Shown piece after piece: positions 27,968 to 36,352 of a stretch of DNA of 64,000 nt. Below the pieces are notes generated by a model. It saw only the letters and a list, made by a program, of their open reading frames with translations. It ran no database searches and had not been told where the DNA came from. Source of the stretch: Bacteroidales bacterium (lineage in GTDB: Bacteria > Bacteroidota > Bacteroidia > Bacteroidales > UBA10428); contig JAFGBD010000040.1 of assembly GCA_016933335.1 (NCBI GenBank), positions 1-64,000 on the forward strand. The letters run 5' to 3'. Within the stretch, counting starts at the first letter, position 1. The number at the start of each line of letters is the position of its first letter. The position numbers were made by a program, and so were the translations under genes.

Positions 27968-29485
27968 CTAGAGATCTCTTATATCCGGTTCTTCCGTTGG
28001 AATTTTAATTGTAAATTTCGCCCCTCCCTGCTTGATGTTTTCGACTTTTATTGAACCATTATGTGCTTCAACGAATCCTTTAACGATAGACAGGCCCAAT
28101 CCCAGTCCGCCAGGTTTGCTTCCATCAACCCTGAAAAATTTCTTAAATACTTTTTTCAGATCTGTTTCAGGAAAACCGGGACCTTTATCTGCAATCTCCA
28201 ATTTTATTTCTCTGTTTTCATAACCTGCACTCAGTTCGATATCTGATGCACCCGGGGCATATTGTGTTGAATTAAAAAGAAGATTATATAATACCTGTTC
28301 CATCAGGCCAAAATCAATTTTAATCAGGGGCATTTCTTCAGGAATTGTAACCTTTAAATTAAAAGGCTTCAATTCATCTTTCAGATCTTCTGTTACCTTA
28401 TTAATCAGGTCGTTCATATCATACCAGTCAAGCCGCACAGAAATATGCCCGCTTTCCAGCCGTGATATATTCAACAGGTTTTCTATCAGCCTGTTCAAAC
28501 GCAAAGAGGCAGTAAAGATTTCCTGGCATAAAGCTGACTGGATCGTACCGGGATCTGATGAATTAAGTATGGAATCTGATGCTCCCATTATTGTTGCAAC
28601 AGGTATTCTCAGTTCATGCGAAATTGAACTGAATAGTGTTTTATATAACCTGTCAGATTCATCCAGAAAACGTACTTTCTGAGCCAGTTCACCAAGAAAT
28701 TCCCTTTCCAGTGCATTTGATATTTGTGCAAGAAATGTATCCCAATAGGATTTCTGATCATCAAGAAATGGTTTGTTTTGTTCAACGGCAATAACTCCGG
28801 GATTAAGTCTTGTACCCTGCAAAGGGAAATAAGTATAATCAACATTAAATCTGTTATCGGTATAAGCACCGGCTTTTTTGGAATGTGTAAAAACCCACTG
28901 GGCAATTTTTAATTCATCCGGAGTAAGTATTCTTTCGTCAGATGAACGAGCGGTTGGATGAAGTATATTATTTCCATCCTGTAAAATGAAAAAAGAGTCA
29001 ACCGAAAAATGATTTTTTATCTCCCCGATGGCAACTGACAGTACCTCTTCGATTCCGCTTGATTTTGAGAGTTCCTTGGTTAACTGAAACAGGGCATTGG
29101 TACGTTTTTCCCTTTCACTGGCCAGTCTTTTCTGTCTGCGAACCCTGGTGGTCAGTACTCCGTTAACAAGGGCAATAATAAAAAACAATCCGAGAATCAG
29201 AATATCCTCTGTTTTTTCAATATGGAAAGTATGATGTGGAGGGATAAATAAAAAATTCCATACCAGGGCGCTCAGTGTCGAAGCAAGCAGAACCGGACCA
29301 ATCCCCATAAATGTTGAAAGTATTGAAACAACAAACAGCAATACAAATGATATAACATGATAATTCTGAATACTGGCAATTGGTATGCAAATTAATGCTG
29401 TTCCGCCAACTATGATGACAGCAAGTAAATAATGAAAGATCTTTGAGTCTGATGTTTGAGATAAGAACTTATCGATATATCCCAT
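27968..29485 (-). CDS. KdpD-like sensor kinase lacking the N-terminal KdpD/Usp domains
   Basis: A 505-residue kinase: four membrane helices of the DUF4118 region of KdpD (residues about 20-110, including VWNFLFIPPHHTFHI), a GAF-like domain, the HisKA domain with SSISHELRIPVATIMG, and the ATP-binding domain (NLLFNSTQYAP, DKGPGFP, GLGLGLSIVKGF). Full KdpD is about 890 residues and begins with a Walker-A-containing KdpD domain and a Usp domain; both are missing. ATG 29485 is used in place of a TTG four codons upstream. It lies between trkH and kdpE in one operon. Confidence 0.92.
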   Translation of the reverse strand: MGYIDKFLSQTSDSKIFHYLLAVIIVGGTALICIPIASIQNYHVISFVLLFVVSILSTFMGIGPVLLASTLSALVWNFLFIPPHHTFHIEKTEDILILGLFFIIALVNGVLTTRVRRQKRLASEREKRTNALFQLTKELSKSSGIEEVLSVAIGEIKNHFSVDSFFILQDGNNILHPTARSSDERILTPDELKIAQWVFTHSKKAGAYTDNRFNVDYTYFPLQGTRLNPGVIAVEQNKPFLDDQKSYWDTFLAQISNALEREFLGELAQKVRFLDESDRLYKTLFSSISHELRIPVATIMGASDSILNSSDPGTIQSALCQEIFTASLRLNRLIENLLNISRLESGHISVRLDWYDMNDLINKVTEDLKDELKPFNLKVTIPEEMPLIKIDFGLMEQVLYNLLFNSTQYAPGASDIELSAGYENREIKLEIADKGPGFPETDLKKVFKKFFRVDGSKPGGLGLGLSIVKGFVEAHNGSIKVENIKQGGAKFTIKIPTEEPDIRDL

Positions 29486-29545
29486 TTGGCTAATCAATTT
29501 TTATCAATATTCAAATGTAATTATAAAAGTGCTTTTTCTGTTATG

Positions 29546-30997
29546 TTACTTCATCCAGAAATTCCTGGTAAACAAACTTAGTATGGTATATATTTCCAAT
29601 CTGCCGACAAGCATTAAAAATGAAAGGATCAATTTACCAAGGGATGGTAAATGTGCAAAATTACCTGCAGGACCAACAGTTCCGATTCCCGGACCGATTC
29701 CGGCCATACAGGTAGCCACTGAACCGCTGGCGGTTTTTCCGTCAATTCCAATGAGTACCAGTAATAAACTTCCGATCAGAAAGATTAAGAAATAGAACGA
29801 TACAAAAGTGAGGATCGAACTGTTTGTTTCATCCTTGATTGTTCTTTTATTCAGGCGTATGGTTATTATGGCATTGGGAGAAATCAACTGGCGAAAAATC
29901 TTTGAAAGGTTTTTAAATATGATAAGATGTCTTGCCATTTTGATACCACCGGCTGTAGAACCTGTGCTGCCTCCCAGAAACATTGCAAAGAAAATTATCA
30001 CCCATGCATACTCAGGCCATTTCAGATAATCAGCTGTGGAATAACCGGTGCAGGTCACTATCGATACTACCTGGAAAAAACCTTCCCTGAAGGATTCTTC
30101 GACAGGCTTTTGCATTTTAAAAAACAAAGTAGCTGTAATGATGATGCCGATTAAAATAACAACCGAAAAATAGAACTTCAGCTCATCGTTTTCTCTGATT
30201 TTCTGTAAGTCTTTTTTCAATAAGCAATAATGGATCACAAAGTTAGTTCCTGCCAGGAGCATGAAAACCATGATCACATATTGTATGTAATTTGAGTAGC
30301 CTGATATACTGGTGTTTCTGGGTGAAAATCCGCCCGTCGCAATAGTCCCGAAAGCATGACATGCGCTTTCAAAGAGATTCATTCTGCCTAACAGTAATAA
30401 AGAGATTTCAGTAATCGTAAGCAGAATATAAATCATCAGTAAACGGTAACCGACAGATTTGATCTTGGGTTGTATCTTTTCCTTCAGTGATGATTCCAGC
30501 GTAAAAAGATGATAACCGCCAATCTGGAGTGTCGGCATAACCAGAATGACCAGGACGATAATTCCTATACCCCCTATCCAGTGAGTTAAACTTCTCCAGA
30601 ATAATATTGATTTTGGAAGTTTTTCAATGTCTGTTAAAATAGATGAACCGGTAGTGGTAAATCCGGAAACAGATTCGAAAAAAGCATTGATGAACGAAGG
30701 TATGGCACCGGAAAGAATATAAGGCAAGCAGCCAATCAGACTAATGATCAGCCATGACAACGTGACTGTCAGATAGGCTTCTTTTCGATGGATTGCTTTG
30801 TCTTTACCTGTCTTAATTGTTGTTAAAAATAATATCATTCCCGTGACAAAAGCTGCCAGGGAAGAAAGAATAAAAGGGAAAATTTTCTCAGAGAAGTATA
30901 TGCTTACCACAGAGCAGGTCAGTAATGCAGCAGACATGATGAGCAGTATCCTGCTGATAATCCTGAAAACATTCCTGAAATTAATGATTTTAAGCAT
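29546..30997 (-). CDS. trkH: TrkH-family potassium uptake protein
   Basis: A 483-residue potassium channel-like transporter with four pore loops: SGFTTTGSSI, FGTIATGGFSP, VTCTGYSTADY and AGIGPGIGTVGP. Ten or so membrane helices are visible. It normally works with the cytoplasmic NAD/ATP-binding protein TrkA, which is not seen in the window. It is the first gene of an operon with the shortened KdpD and KdpE. Length matches bacterial TrkH. Confidence 0.95.
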   Translation of the reverse strand: MLKIINFRNVFRIISRILLIMSAALLTCSVVSIYFSEKIFPFILSSLAAFVTGMILFLTTIKTGKDKAIHRKEAYLTVTLSWLIISLIGCLPYILSGAIPSFINAFFESVSGFTTTGSSILTDIEKLPKSILFWRSLTHWIGGIGIIVLVILVMPTLQIGGYHLFTLESSLKEKIQPKIKSVGYRLLMIYILLTITEISLLLLGRMNLFESACHAFGTIATGGFSPRNTSISGYSNYIQYVIMVFMLLAGTNFVIHYCLLKKDLQKIRENDELKFYFSVVILIGIIITATLFFKMQKPVEESFREGFFQVVSIVTCTGYSTADYLKWPEYAWVIIFFAMFLGGSTGSTAGGIKMARHLIIFKNLSKIFRQLISPNAIITIRLNKRTIKDETNSSILTFVSFYFLIFLIGSLLLVLIGIDGKTASGSVATCMAGIGPGIGTVGPAGNFAHLPSLGKLILSFLMLVGRLEIYTILSLFTRNFWMK

Positions 30998-31041
30998 TGC
31001 TAAATCCTTTCAGTGATTGCAGTCAACCGATTCAGTTGAAC

Positions 31042-31056
31042 AGTCGGCAACCGACT
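31042..31056. promoter_or_regulatory. Hairpin/operator AGTCGG-CAA-CCGACT
   Basis: A perfect 6-bp inverted repeat with a 3-base spacer, in the divergent region between trkH and the SSS symporter, 45 bases before the trkH ATG. It could be an operator or an RNA hairpin in the trkH leader. Confidence 0.4.
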
Positions 31057-31232
31057 AATCATTCCTTAATAGCAGCTGCAAATAAAACCGGATTTTATAA
31101 AGACCATGTAAAATTTTGCAGAAGTCATATAAAGATTTTATAAAGATTTTCATTTATTTTTTATCTTGCGGCAGGGTAGCGAACAGAAAAGCTGTTTCCT
31201 GCCGGCATTTAATTCATATATTTCAGAAACAC

Positions 31233-33134
31233 ATGACCACACCGTTGATCGGCCATCTGAACGGAACAGATATTGCAGTTATCATTTTATTCCTCACAGT
31301 GATAATCGGCATCTCTGTCTATTATACAGGTGCTGCAGGTAAAGATCTGAAACAGTTTTTTCTCTCCGGCAGGAACCTGCCCTGGTACCTGGCCGGTACC
31401 GCCATGGTTGCAACAACTTTTGCAGCTGATACCCCGCTGGCTGTGACAGAACTGGTGGCAAAAAACGGGATTGCGGGTAACTGGTTGTGGTGGAACATGG
31501 CCTTTGGAGGATTACTCACTGTATTTTTCTTTGCCAGGATGTGGAGGCGTTCAGGTATCCTGACGGACCTGGAATTTGTTGAATTCCGCTATTCCGGAAT
31601 AGCAGCTTCAATACTCCGGGGATTCAGGGCGATTTATCTCGGACTGTTTATGAATGCCATTGTACTGGGCTGGGTCCATAAGGCCATGGAGAAGATATTC
31701 CAGGTGACGCTTCCGGGCTTCGATCCGTTCCTGATGGTTGTCATCCTGTCCCTGATTATTGCACTTTATGCTTCTGCATCAGGACTGCTTGGTACTGCCC
31801 GTACAGACAGCTTTCAATTTGTCTTTGCCCTTACAGGATGCATCATCCTGGCCGTAATCGTCGTGAGATTGCCTGAAGTTGGCGGTCTGGCTGAACTGAA
31901 GTCAAAGCTGCAACCGGAGATTCTTGATTTTTTCCCGAAAATCAGTCATTCAGCCGGAAGGAATCTGACAGGAGGGGTGTTTGCCCTGACAGCCGGTTCT
32001 TTTGCGGCTTACGTGGGTATTCAGTGGTGGTCATCATGGTACCCGGGTGCCGATCCGGGAGGCGGCGGATATATTGCACAGCGAATGATGTCGGCAAAAG
32101 ATGAACGCCACAGCCTGCTGGCAACGCTCTGGTTCAATGTTGCCCATTATACGTTACGTCCCTGGCCATGGATACTGGTTGCATTGGCGGCATTGGTGCT
32201 GCTGCCGAGAGAATCGGATCCTGAACAGATAGAACGCATGAATCCTGAGCTGTTTGCCAGGGTGGTAAAGGTATATGAATCAAAAGAGATCATCATGAAC
32301 AGGGATCATTCTTCTTACAGCCCGGAATTTATTGAAATGTATGAGACCTATGAGAATACAATAGATCCCGGGATCATGTATCCGAAACTGATGGTAAGGT
32401 ATCTGCCGGCCGGTTTGCTCGGACTGCTCATTGCGGTATTCATGGCTGCATACATGTCAACCATTGCATCACAACTGAACTGGGGCACATCATACATCAT
32501 CAATGATTTCTATAAAAGATTCATAAGAAAAAACGCGACAGAAAAGCATTATGTGCTGGTTTCACGTGCAGGTATTGTGCTGATGATGTTTTTTTCACTT
32601 TTTATCGCAAAGGTCTTTCTTACGACCATCAAAGGAGCATGGGAATTTATAATCAATGCCAGCGCCGGAATAGGTGCTGTACTTATATTGCGATGGTTCT
32701 GGTGGAGGATCAATGCATGGTCGGAGATTGCGGCCATGATGGCGCCGCTTGTTATTTATCCCGTATCAGTTAAATATTTCGGTCTTGAGCCTCCTTTGAC
32801 GCTCTATCCGACTGTACTGGGAACAACCATTATCTGGCTGGCCGTGACATTTCTTACAAAGCCTGTTAAGGAAAAGACACTTGCCCGGTTTTACAGGGTG
32901 ATACACCCCGGGGGGCCCGGCTGGAAGACCTACAGGAAAAAATTCCCGGACATCCAGCCCGATACCCGCTATGGAAAGCAGTTTATGAACTGGATATGCG
33001 GCATTATTTCTATATATGCGGTAATGGATGGCACAGGAAGAATCCTCTTTCATGATTATATCAAAGGCATTGTTATCCTGCTGGTCGCTTTTTTTGCCGG
33101 ATTCATCATTTATAGAAATATGAAGAAGTCATAG
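31233..33134 (+). CDS. Sodium:solute symporter (SSS family)
   Basis: A 633-residue member of the SSS/SLC5 family with about 14 membrane helices. Typical features are FFLSGRNLPWYLAGTAMVATTFAADTP near residue 35-60, the long segment with LYASASGLLGTARTDSFQF, and STIASQLNWGTSYIINDFY near residue 410. An external or cytoplasmic insert around residues 325-385 is rich in charged residues. Many Bacteroidota SSS proteins of this length are annotated with unknown substrate, and none can be named here. ATG 31233 is used; an upstream TTG would add 39 unlikely residues. Confidence 0.92.
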   Translation: MTTPLIGHLNGTDIAVIILFLTVIIGISVYYTGAAGKDLKQFFLSGRNLPWYLAGTAMVATTFAADTPLAVTELVAKNGIAGNWLWWNMAFGGLLTVFFFARMWRRSGILTDLEFVEFRYSGIAASILRGFRAIYLGLFMNAIVLGWVHKAMEKIFQVTLPGFDPFLMVVILSLIIALYASASGLLGTARTDSFQFVFALTGCIILAVIVVRLPEVGGLAELKSKLQPEILDFFPKISHSAGRNLTGGVFALTAGSFAAYVGIQWWSSWYPGADPGGGGYIAQRMMSAKDERHSLLATLWFNVAHYTLRPWPWILVALAALVLLPRESDPEQIERMNPELFARVVKVYESKEIIMNRDHSSYSPEFIEMYETYENTIDPGIMYPKLMVRYLPAGLLGLLIAVFMAAYMSTIASQLNWGTSYIINDFYKRFIRKNATEKHYVLVSRAGIVLMMFFSLFIAKVFLTTIKGAWEFIINASAGIGAVLILRWFWWRINAWSEIAAMMAPLVIYPVSVKYFGLEPPLTLYPTVLGTTIIWLAVTFLTKPVKEKTLARFYRVIHPGGPGWKTYRKKFPDIQPDTRYGKQFMNWICGIISIYAVMDGTGRILFHDYIKGIVILLVAFFAGFIIYRNMKKS

Positions 33135-33315
33135 TTGCTCACTGATGTAACAGATTGACAGGCGACTTACTGATCTTTTTGCTGCTGACTTTAAATATGT
33201 ATAAGGGAAATACAATTATTAAAGACCTGAAAGCGTGATAAACAAAATTGAAATACAAACGTATAATGATTAAATTTGTCATCGGACCAAAAATCAGGAC
33301 TCATAGCAAACAATC

Positions 33316-33528
33316 ATGAAACCTTCTCTGACCGCACAAAGTGTTTTATTATTCTTTATCATGTCAGTGATTGTTCTGGTTACTGGTTGCGGCGGACTGA
33401 AAGATGCACAGGAAAGAAGAAATCTGATGATCCCGAAAAAGGATGAACTGCCCCGGAATAAAAAATATAAAATGGTTGAGAAAAGAAAGACTTACAAGCT
33501 GAAAAAGAAGTACAAAAAAAGAAAATAG
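33316..33528 (+). CDS. Small basic lipoprotein
   Basis: A 70-residue protein with a lipoprotein signal peptide (lipobox VTGC, Cys25) and a very basic C-terminus (ending KLKKKYKKRK). No family is recognised. Small lysine-rich lipoproteins of this kind are frequent in Bacteroidota. It stands alone, convergent with the anti-sigma gene; no function is assigned. Confidence 0.7.
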   Translation: MKPSLTAQSVLLFFIMSVIVLVTGCGGLKDAQERRNLMIPKKDELPRNKKYKMVEKRKTYKLKKKYKKRK

Positions 33529-33586
33529 CAGGTAAGTATCCTGGCAGCCCGTTCCCAATCTGTAAACCATCCTTTCAGACTTTGAC

Positions 33587-34687
33587 CTATTCTCCTTTTA
33601 CAGGCGGAATCCTGACAGATATGATATATTCTGAACCGACAGTTATGCCGTTCTTTTCTCCCGGGAGCCAGTCAGGCGAAGACTCTATGAGCCTGATGAT
33701 TTCTCTGTATGTTTCAGGATCAATCCGGTTCATTATTTTAACATTAACAGGCCTGCCCGTGGTATCTACCGCAAAACTGACCAGAATGCTGTCAGCACCC
33801 ATTTTTTTCAGAACCTGATCCTTTTTATTGAGTTGTTCCTGAATATATTTGATAAATTCATTGACATCTCCCCCCCTGAAGGTGAACCTTTCACCGGTCA
33901 AAGACAAGTCGTACCCTGCAGGTAAAGCCATTGCCTCTTCGGGAGCTTCAGCTTCCTGCATCAATAGTGTATTTTCTACAGATCCGGATCTTTTTTTATC
34001 GGCTGCTGTTGCACCTGAAGTTATCCTGGCGGTCACGGACTGCTGTTCGGTTAATTCCATTGACTTCTCTATCTGAACAGGTTCGGCTGACAGCTCGTAA
34101 TGGGAAATTTCTTCTTCTGTGAAATCAGATTCCCTGAAGGTCGGAGCAGCCACAGTCTTCGCTTCTTCAGCATCGCCGGGGGATTGAACTTCAGCCGAAA
34201 CTGATCCGGTAGTGCGGCTTTCTTCCTTTAAGGGCTGAACAGGCCTTGCAGCTTCATCCAGAGGAGCCGTTTCTTCACCGGTCAATGTTTGTTCTTTTAT
34301 CTTTTCACTGGTTTTAACAGATTGGGCAATAGTATTCTTAACATTCTGACTCGTTTGCCGGTAGAAAAACAGCACACCAAGAATGATGACTACCGAGGCT
34401 GCAACAGAGATTGCACCTGCCACGCGAAGCCTGTGTTTTCTGTCTTTAACTGATGAGGCTTCATAAAAATCAGCCCGTATCTGATCCAGCTCCTCATCAA
34501 ACCGTTTGGTGCCAATCCCCGATACTCCTTCCACAGCATCCTTACACAGCGGGCACTTGTCAAGATGATTCAGAACTTCCTGCAGTTCTTTCTCATCAAG
34601 TCTCCCGTCAATATACCTTGCAATGGCTGACTGTTTCAAGCAACCATTCTGACTGAATAATTCTGAAATATGATCATTTCCTGCCAT
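33587..34687 (-). CDS. Zinc-finger anti-sigma factor with C-terminal TonB-like domain
   Basis: A 366-residue membrane protein. The cytoplasmic N-terminus carries the zinc anti-sigma motif HxxxCxxC (His41, Cys45, Cys48). A membrane helix follows at about 88-109, then a Glu/Ala-rich linker, and from about residue 275 a TonB C-terminal-like domain: FRGGDVNEFIKYIQEQL, ILVSFAVDTTGRPVNVKIM, SPDWLPGEK and SVRIPP. The same domain ends the TonB and VIT-VWA proteins encoded divergently. The start overlaps the sigma gene stop by 14 bases, so sigma and anti-sigma are coupled. The external TonB-like domain may sense or bind a partner. Confidence 0.88.
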   Translation of the reverse strand: MAGNDHISELFSQNGCLKQSAIARYIDGRLDEKELQEVLNHLDKCPLCKDAVEGVSGIGTKRFDEELDQIRADFYEASSVKDRKHRLRVAGAISVAASVVIILGVLFFYRQTSQNVKNTIAQSVKTSEKIKEQTLTGEETAPLDEAARPVQPLKEESRTTGSVSAEVQSPGDAEEAKTVAAPTFRESDFTEEEISHYELSAEPVQIEKSMELTEQQSVTARITSGATAADKKRSGSVENTLLMQEAEAPEEAMALPAGYDLSLTGERFTFRGGDVNEFIKYIQEQLNKKDQVLKKMGADSILVSFAVDTTGRPVNVKIMNRIDPETYREIIRLIESSPDWLPGEKNGITVGSEYIISVRIPPVKGE

Positions 34688-35249
34688 TGCTGTTCATAAT
34701 AAGTATTTTCAGGTTACGTTTCCCGTTCTGGATGTAACTTTTCACCTGTTTCAGTGAATAGCCTGTAAGATCGGCTATTTCTTTATATGATTTATTTTCG
34801 AGATACATCATCCTTATGCATTCTTCCTGTTCTTTTTTCAGTTTTGTCATTGCACTGCTCAGATAATCTGTGTCCGCATTGTGATCTTCCTCATTAATAA
34901 GATTCAAACGGATGTCAGATTCCATAATTTCTTCCTTTAAATTCTGCATGATCTCTTCTTGATGCCTCCTGGATGAACTGTTCTTTCTAAGTTTCATAAG
35001 GCAGTGGTTTTTGGTCACTGTGTAAATCCATCCTTTAAAGTTGCTGATCTCGGTACCGGATATCTTATTCAATGAGGTGTCAAATATCTCCATTACTGCA
35101 TCCTTTGAAAGTTCAGTATCTTTAAGATACTTCAAACAAATACCGAATATCAGGTGTACATACCGTTCAAACAATGCTTCAATGGCATACCGGTCATTGA
35201 ATAACCTGATCTTTTTTACCAGCTCATCATCCGTAAGCCGGCCATACAT
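34674..35249 (-). CDS. ECF-like sigma factor (sigma-70 family)
   Basis: A 191-residue sigma factor with region 2 (AIEALFERYVHLIFGICLKYLKDTELSKDAVMEIFD) including FKGWIYTVTKNHCLMKLRK, and region 4 (LKKEQEECIRMMYLENKSYKEIADLTGYSLKQVKSYIQNGKRNLKI). ATG 35249 is used; a TTG ten codons upstream is in frame. It overlaps its anti-sigma gene by 14 bases and is divergent from the TonB/VIT-VWA genes, so these are candidate targets. Confidence 0.93.
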   Translation of the reverse strand: MYGRLTDDELVKKIRLFNDRYAIEALFERYVHLIFGICLKYLKDTELSKDAVMEIFDTSLNKISGTEISNFKGWIYTVTKNHCLMKLRKNSSSRRHQEEIMQNLKEEIMESDIRLNLINEEDHNADTDYLSSAMTKLKKEQEECIRMMYLENKSYKEIADLTGYSLKQVKSYIQNGKRNLKILIMNSNGRK

Positions 35250-35650
35250 AACCGATGCTCTTTTAAATGTCAGAAACAAGTGGAATCCGGGTCTTTATGA
35301 ATCTGAAATTGATAAAAAAAAACTGAGATGTCTAAGTTAGACTATTTTTTGTTAGCAATAATCAATTTACAGGGATGCCTTTTGTGCAGGATGAACTGCC
35401 GGAATTTAATCCATACCTGATTTTGTGAATCGGAAATCGTTGCTCAAACCAGTCGGATATGATTCAATTTGAGTCAGTTTGGCACGGGTCTTGTACCTAA
35501 TTCACTGGAACATAGCCATAATTAAAAAAAATGATTTCAGTTTTTATGGAATTACAGGAATGCCTGCATCTTAATTAAAAACGATAAAACTTGAGATTTC
35601 AGGATGACGTTCATTTTGTTTTTAGTTTCAAAACATAACATTAATGCACC
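35250..35650. other. Divergent intergenic region with sigma-54-type promoter
   Basis: About 400 bases between the sigma gene (minus) and the TonB gene (plus). The clearest signal is the -24/-12 element at 35480-35495. No RNA gene or further ORF could be supported. Confidence 0.6.
35480..35495 (+). promoter_or_regulatory. Sigma-54 (-24/-12) promoter candidate
   Basis: TGGCACGGGTCTTGTA matches the sigma-54 consensus TGGCACG-N4-TTGCW at every position but one (GT for GC at -12), with exact spacing between the -24 GG and -12 G. It points to the TonB and VIT-VWA genes; the leader to ATG 35651 would be about 145 bases, with room for an activator site upstream. Confidence 0.6.
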
Positions 35651-36325
35651 ATGATACCAAAAAAATCGAAAAAAGCAGATCTGGAGAACAAAAGAGTCAT
35701 CTTCTTCCAGATAGGTCTTATCATCTCTCTGGCCATCGCCCTGCTTGCTTTTGAGTGGGTTACGGGCACACCGGAGGAGCGTATGATATTCAGACCGGTT
35801 AGTGATGATCCTGAGGATGATCTCCTCCTGAACACATTCAGGGAAAAGGAAATACCTCCTGTTATGAAACCACACGACTATTTCACCTTCGATATCAAAG
35901 ACAATGATGAAGATCTGATTGCCGAGGCAACTGATTTCAGTGCTGAAATAGCTCCGTGGGAACCATACAATATTCAATATGAACCTGAGGAACCGGATGA
36001 TGACATTCCTTTCATCAATGTGAGCGAGAAGCCAACATTTATGGGTGGTGATTTCTCAAATTTTGTGAAGTATATACAGTCCACCGTGGTTTATCAGAAA
36101 GAAGCGATCGATATGGGAATACAGGGAAAGGTTTTTGCCGAATTTATTATAAACAAAAAAGGTTATGTTGAAAATATCCGGATCGTAAGAGGAGTTGATC
36201 CGTTGCTGGATAATGAAGTTGTTAAGGCATTGAAATCTTCTCCCCGGTGGAAACCAGGCAAACAGAGAGATATTCCCGTAAAGGTAATTTGCACCATTCC
36301 CGTTTTATTTAAAATAAGCAATTAG
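35651..36325 (+). CDS. TonB-like energy transducer protein
   Basis: A 224-residue protein with a short basic cytoplasmic head, one membrane helix (residues about 17-37, VIFFQIGLIISLAIALLAFEW), an acidic linker and a C-terminal TonB domain from about residue 120: FMGGDFSNFVKYIQ, GKVFAEFIINKKGYVENIRIVRGVDPLLDNEVVKAL, SPRWKPGKQRDIPV and a final strand. TonB proteins pass proton-motive-force energy to outer-membrane transporters; the ExbBD genes are not here. It is followed 27 bases later by the VIT-VWA gene. The unusual acidic linker lacks the Pro-Lys repeats of classic TonB. Confidence 0.9.
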   Translation: MIPKKSKKADLENKRVIFFQIGLIISLAIALLAFEWVTGTPEERMIFRPVSDDPEDDLLLNTFREKEIPPVMKPHDYFTFDIKDNDEDLIAEATDFSAEIAPWEPYNIQYEPEEPDDDIPFINVSEKPTFMGGDFSNFVKYIQSTVVYQKEAIDMGIQGKVFAEFIINKKGYVENIRIVRGVDPLLDNEVVKALKSSPRWKPGKQRDIPVKVICTIPVLFKISN

Positions 36326-36352
36326 TTTTTTCAACCATAAAAATCTGAAATC

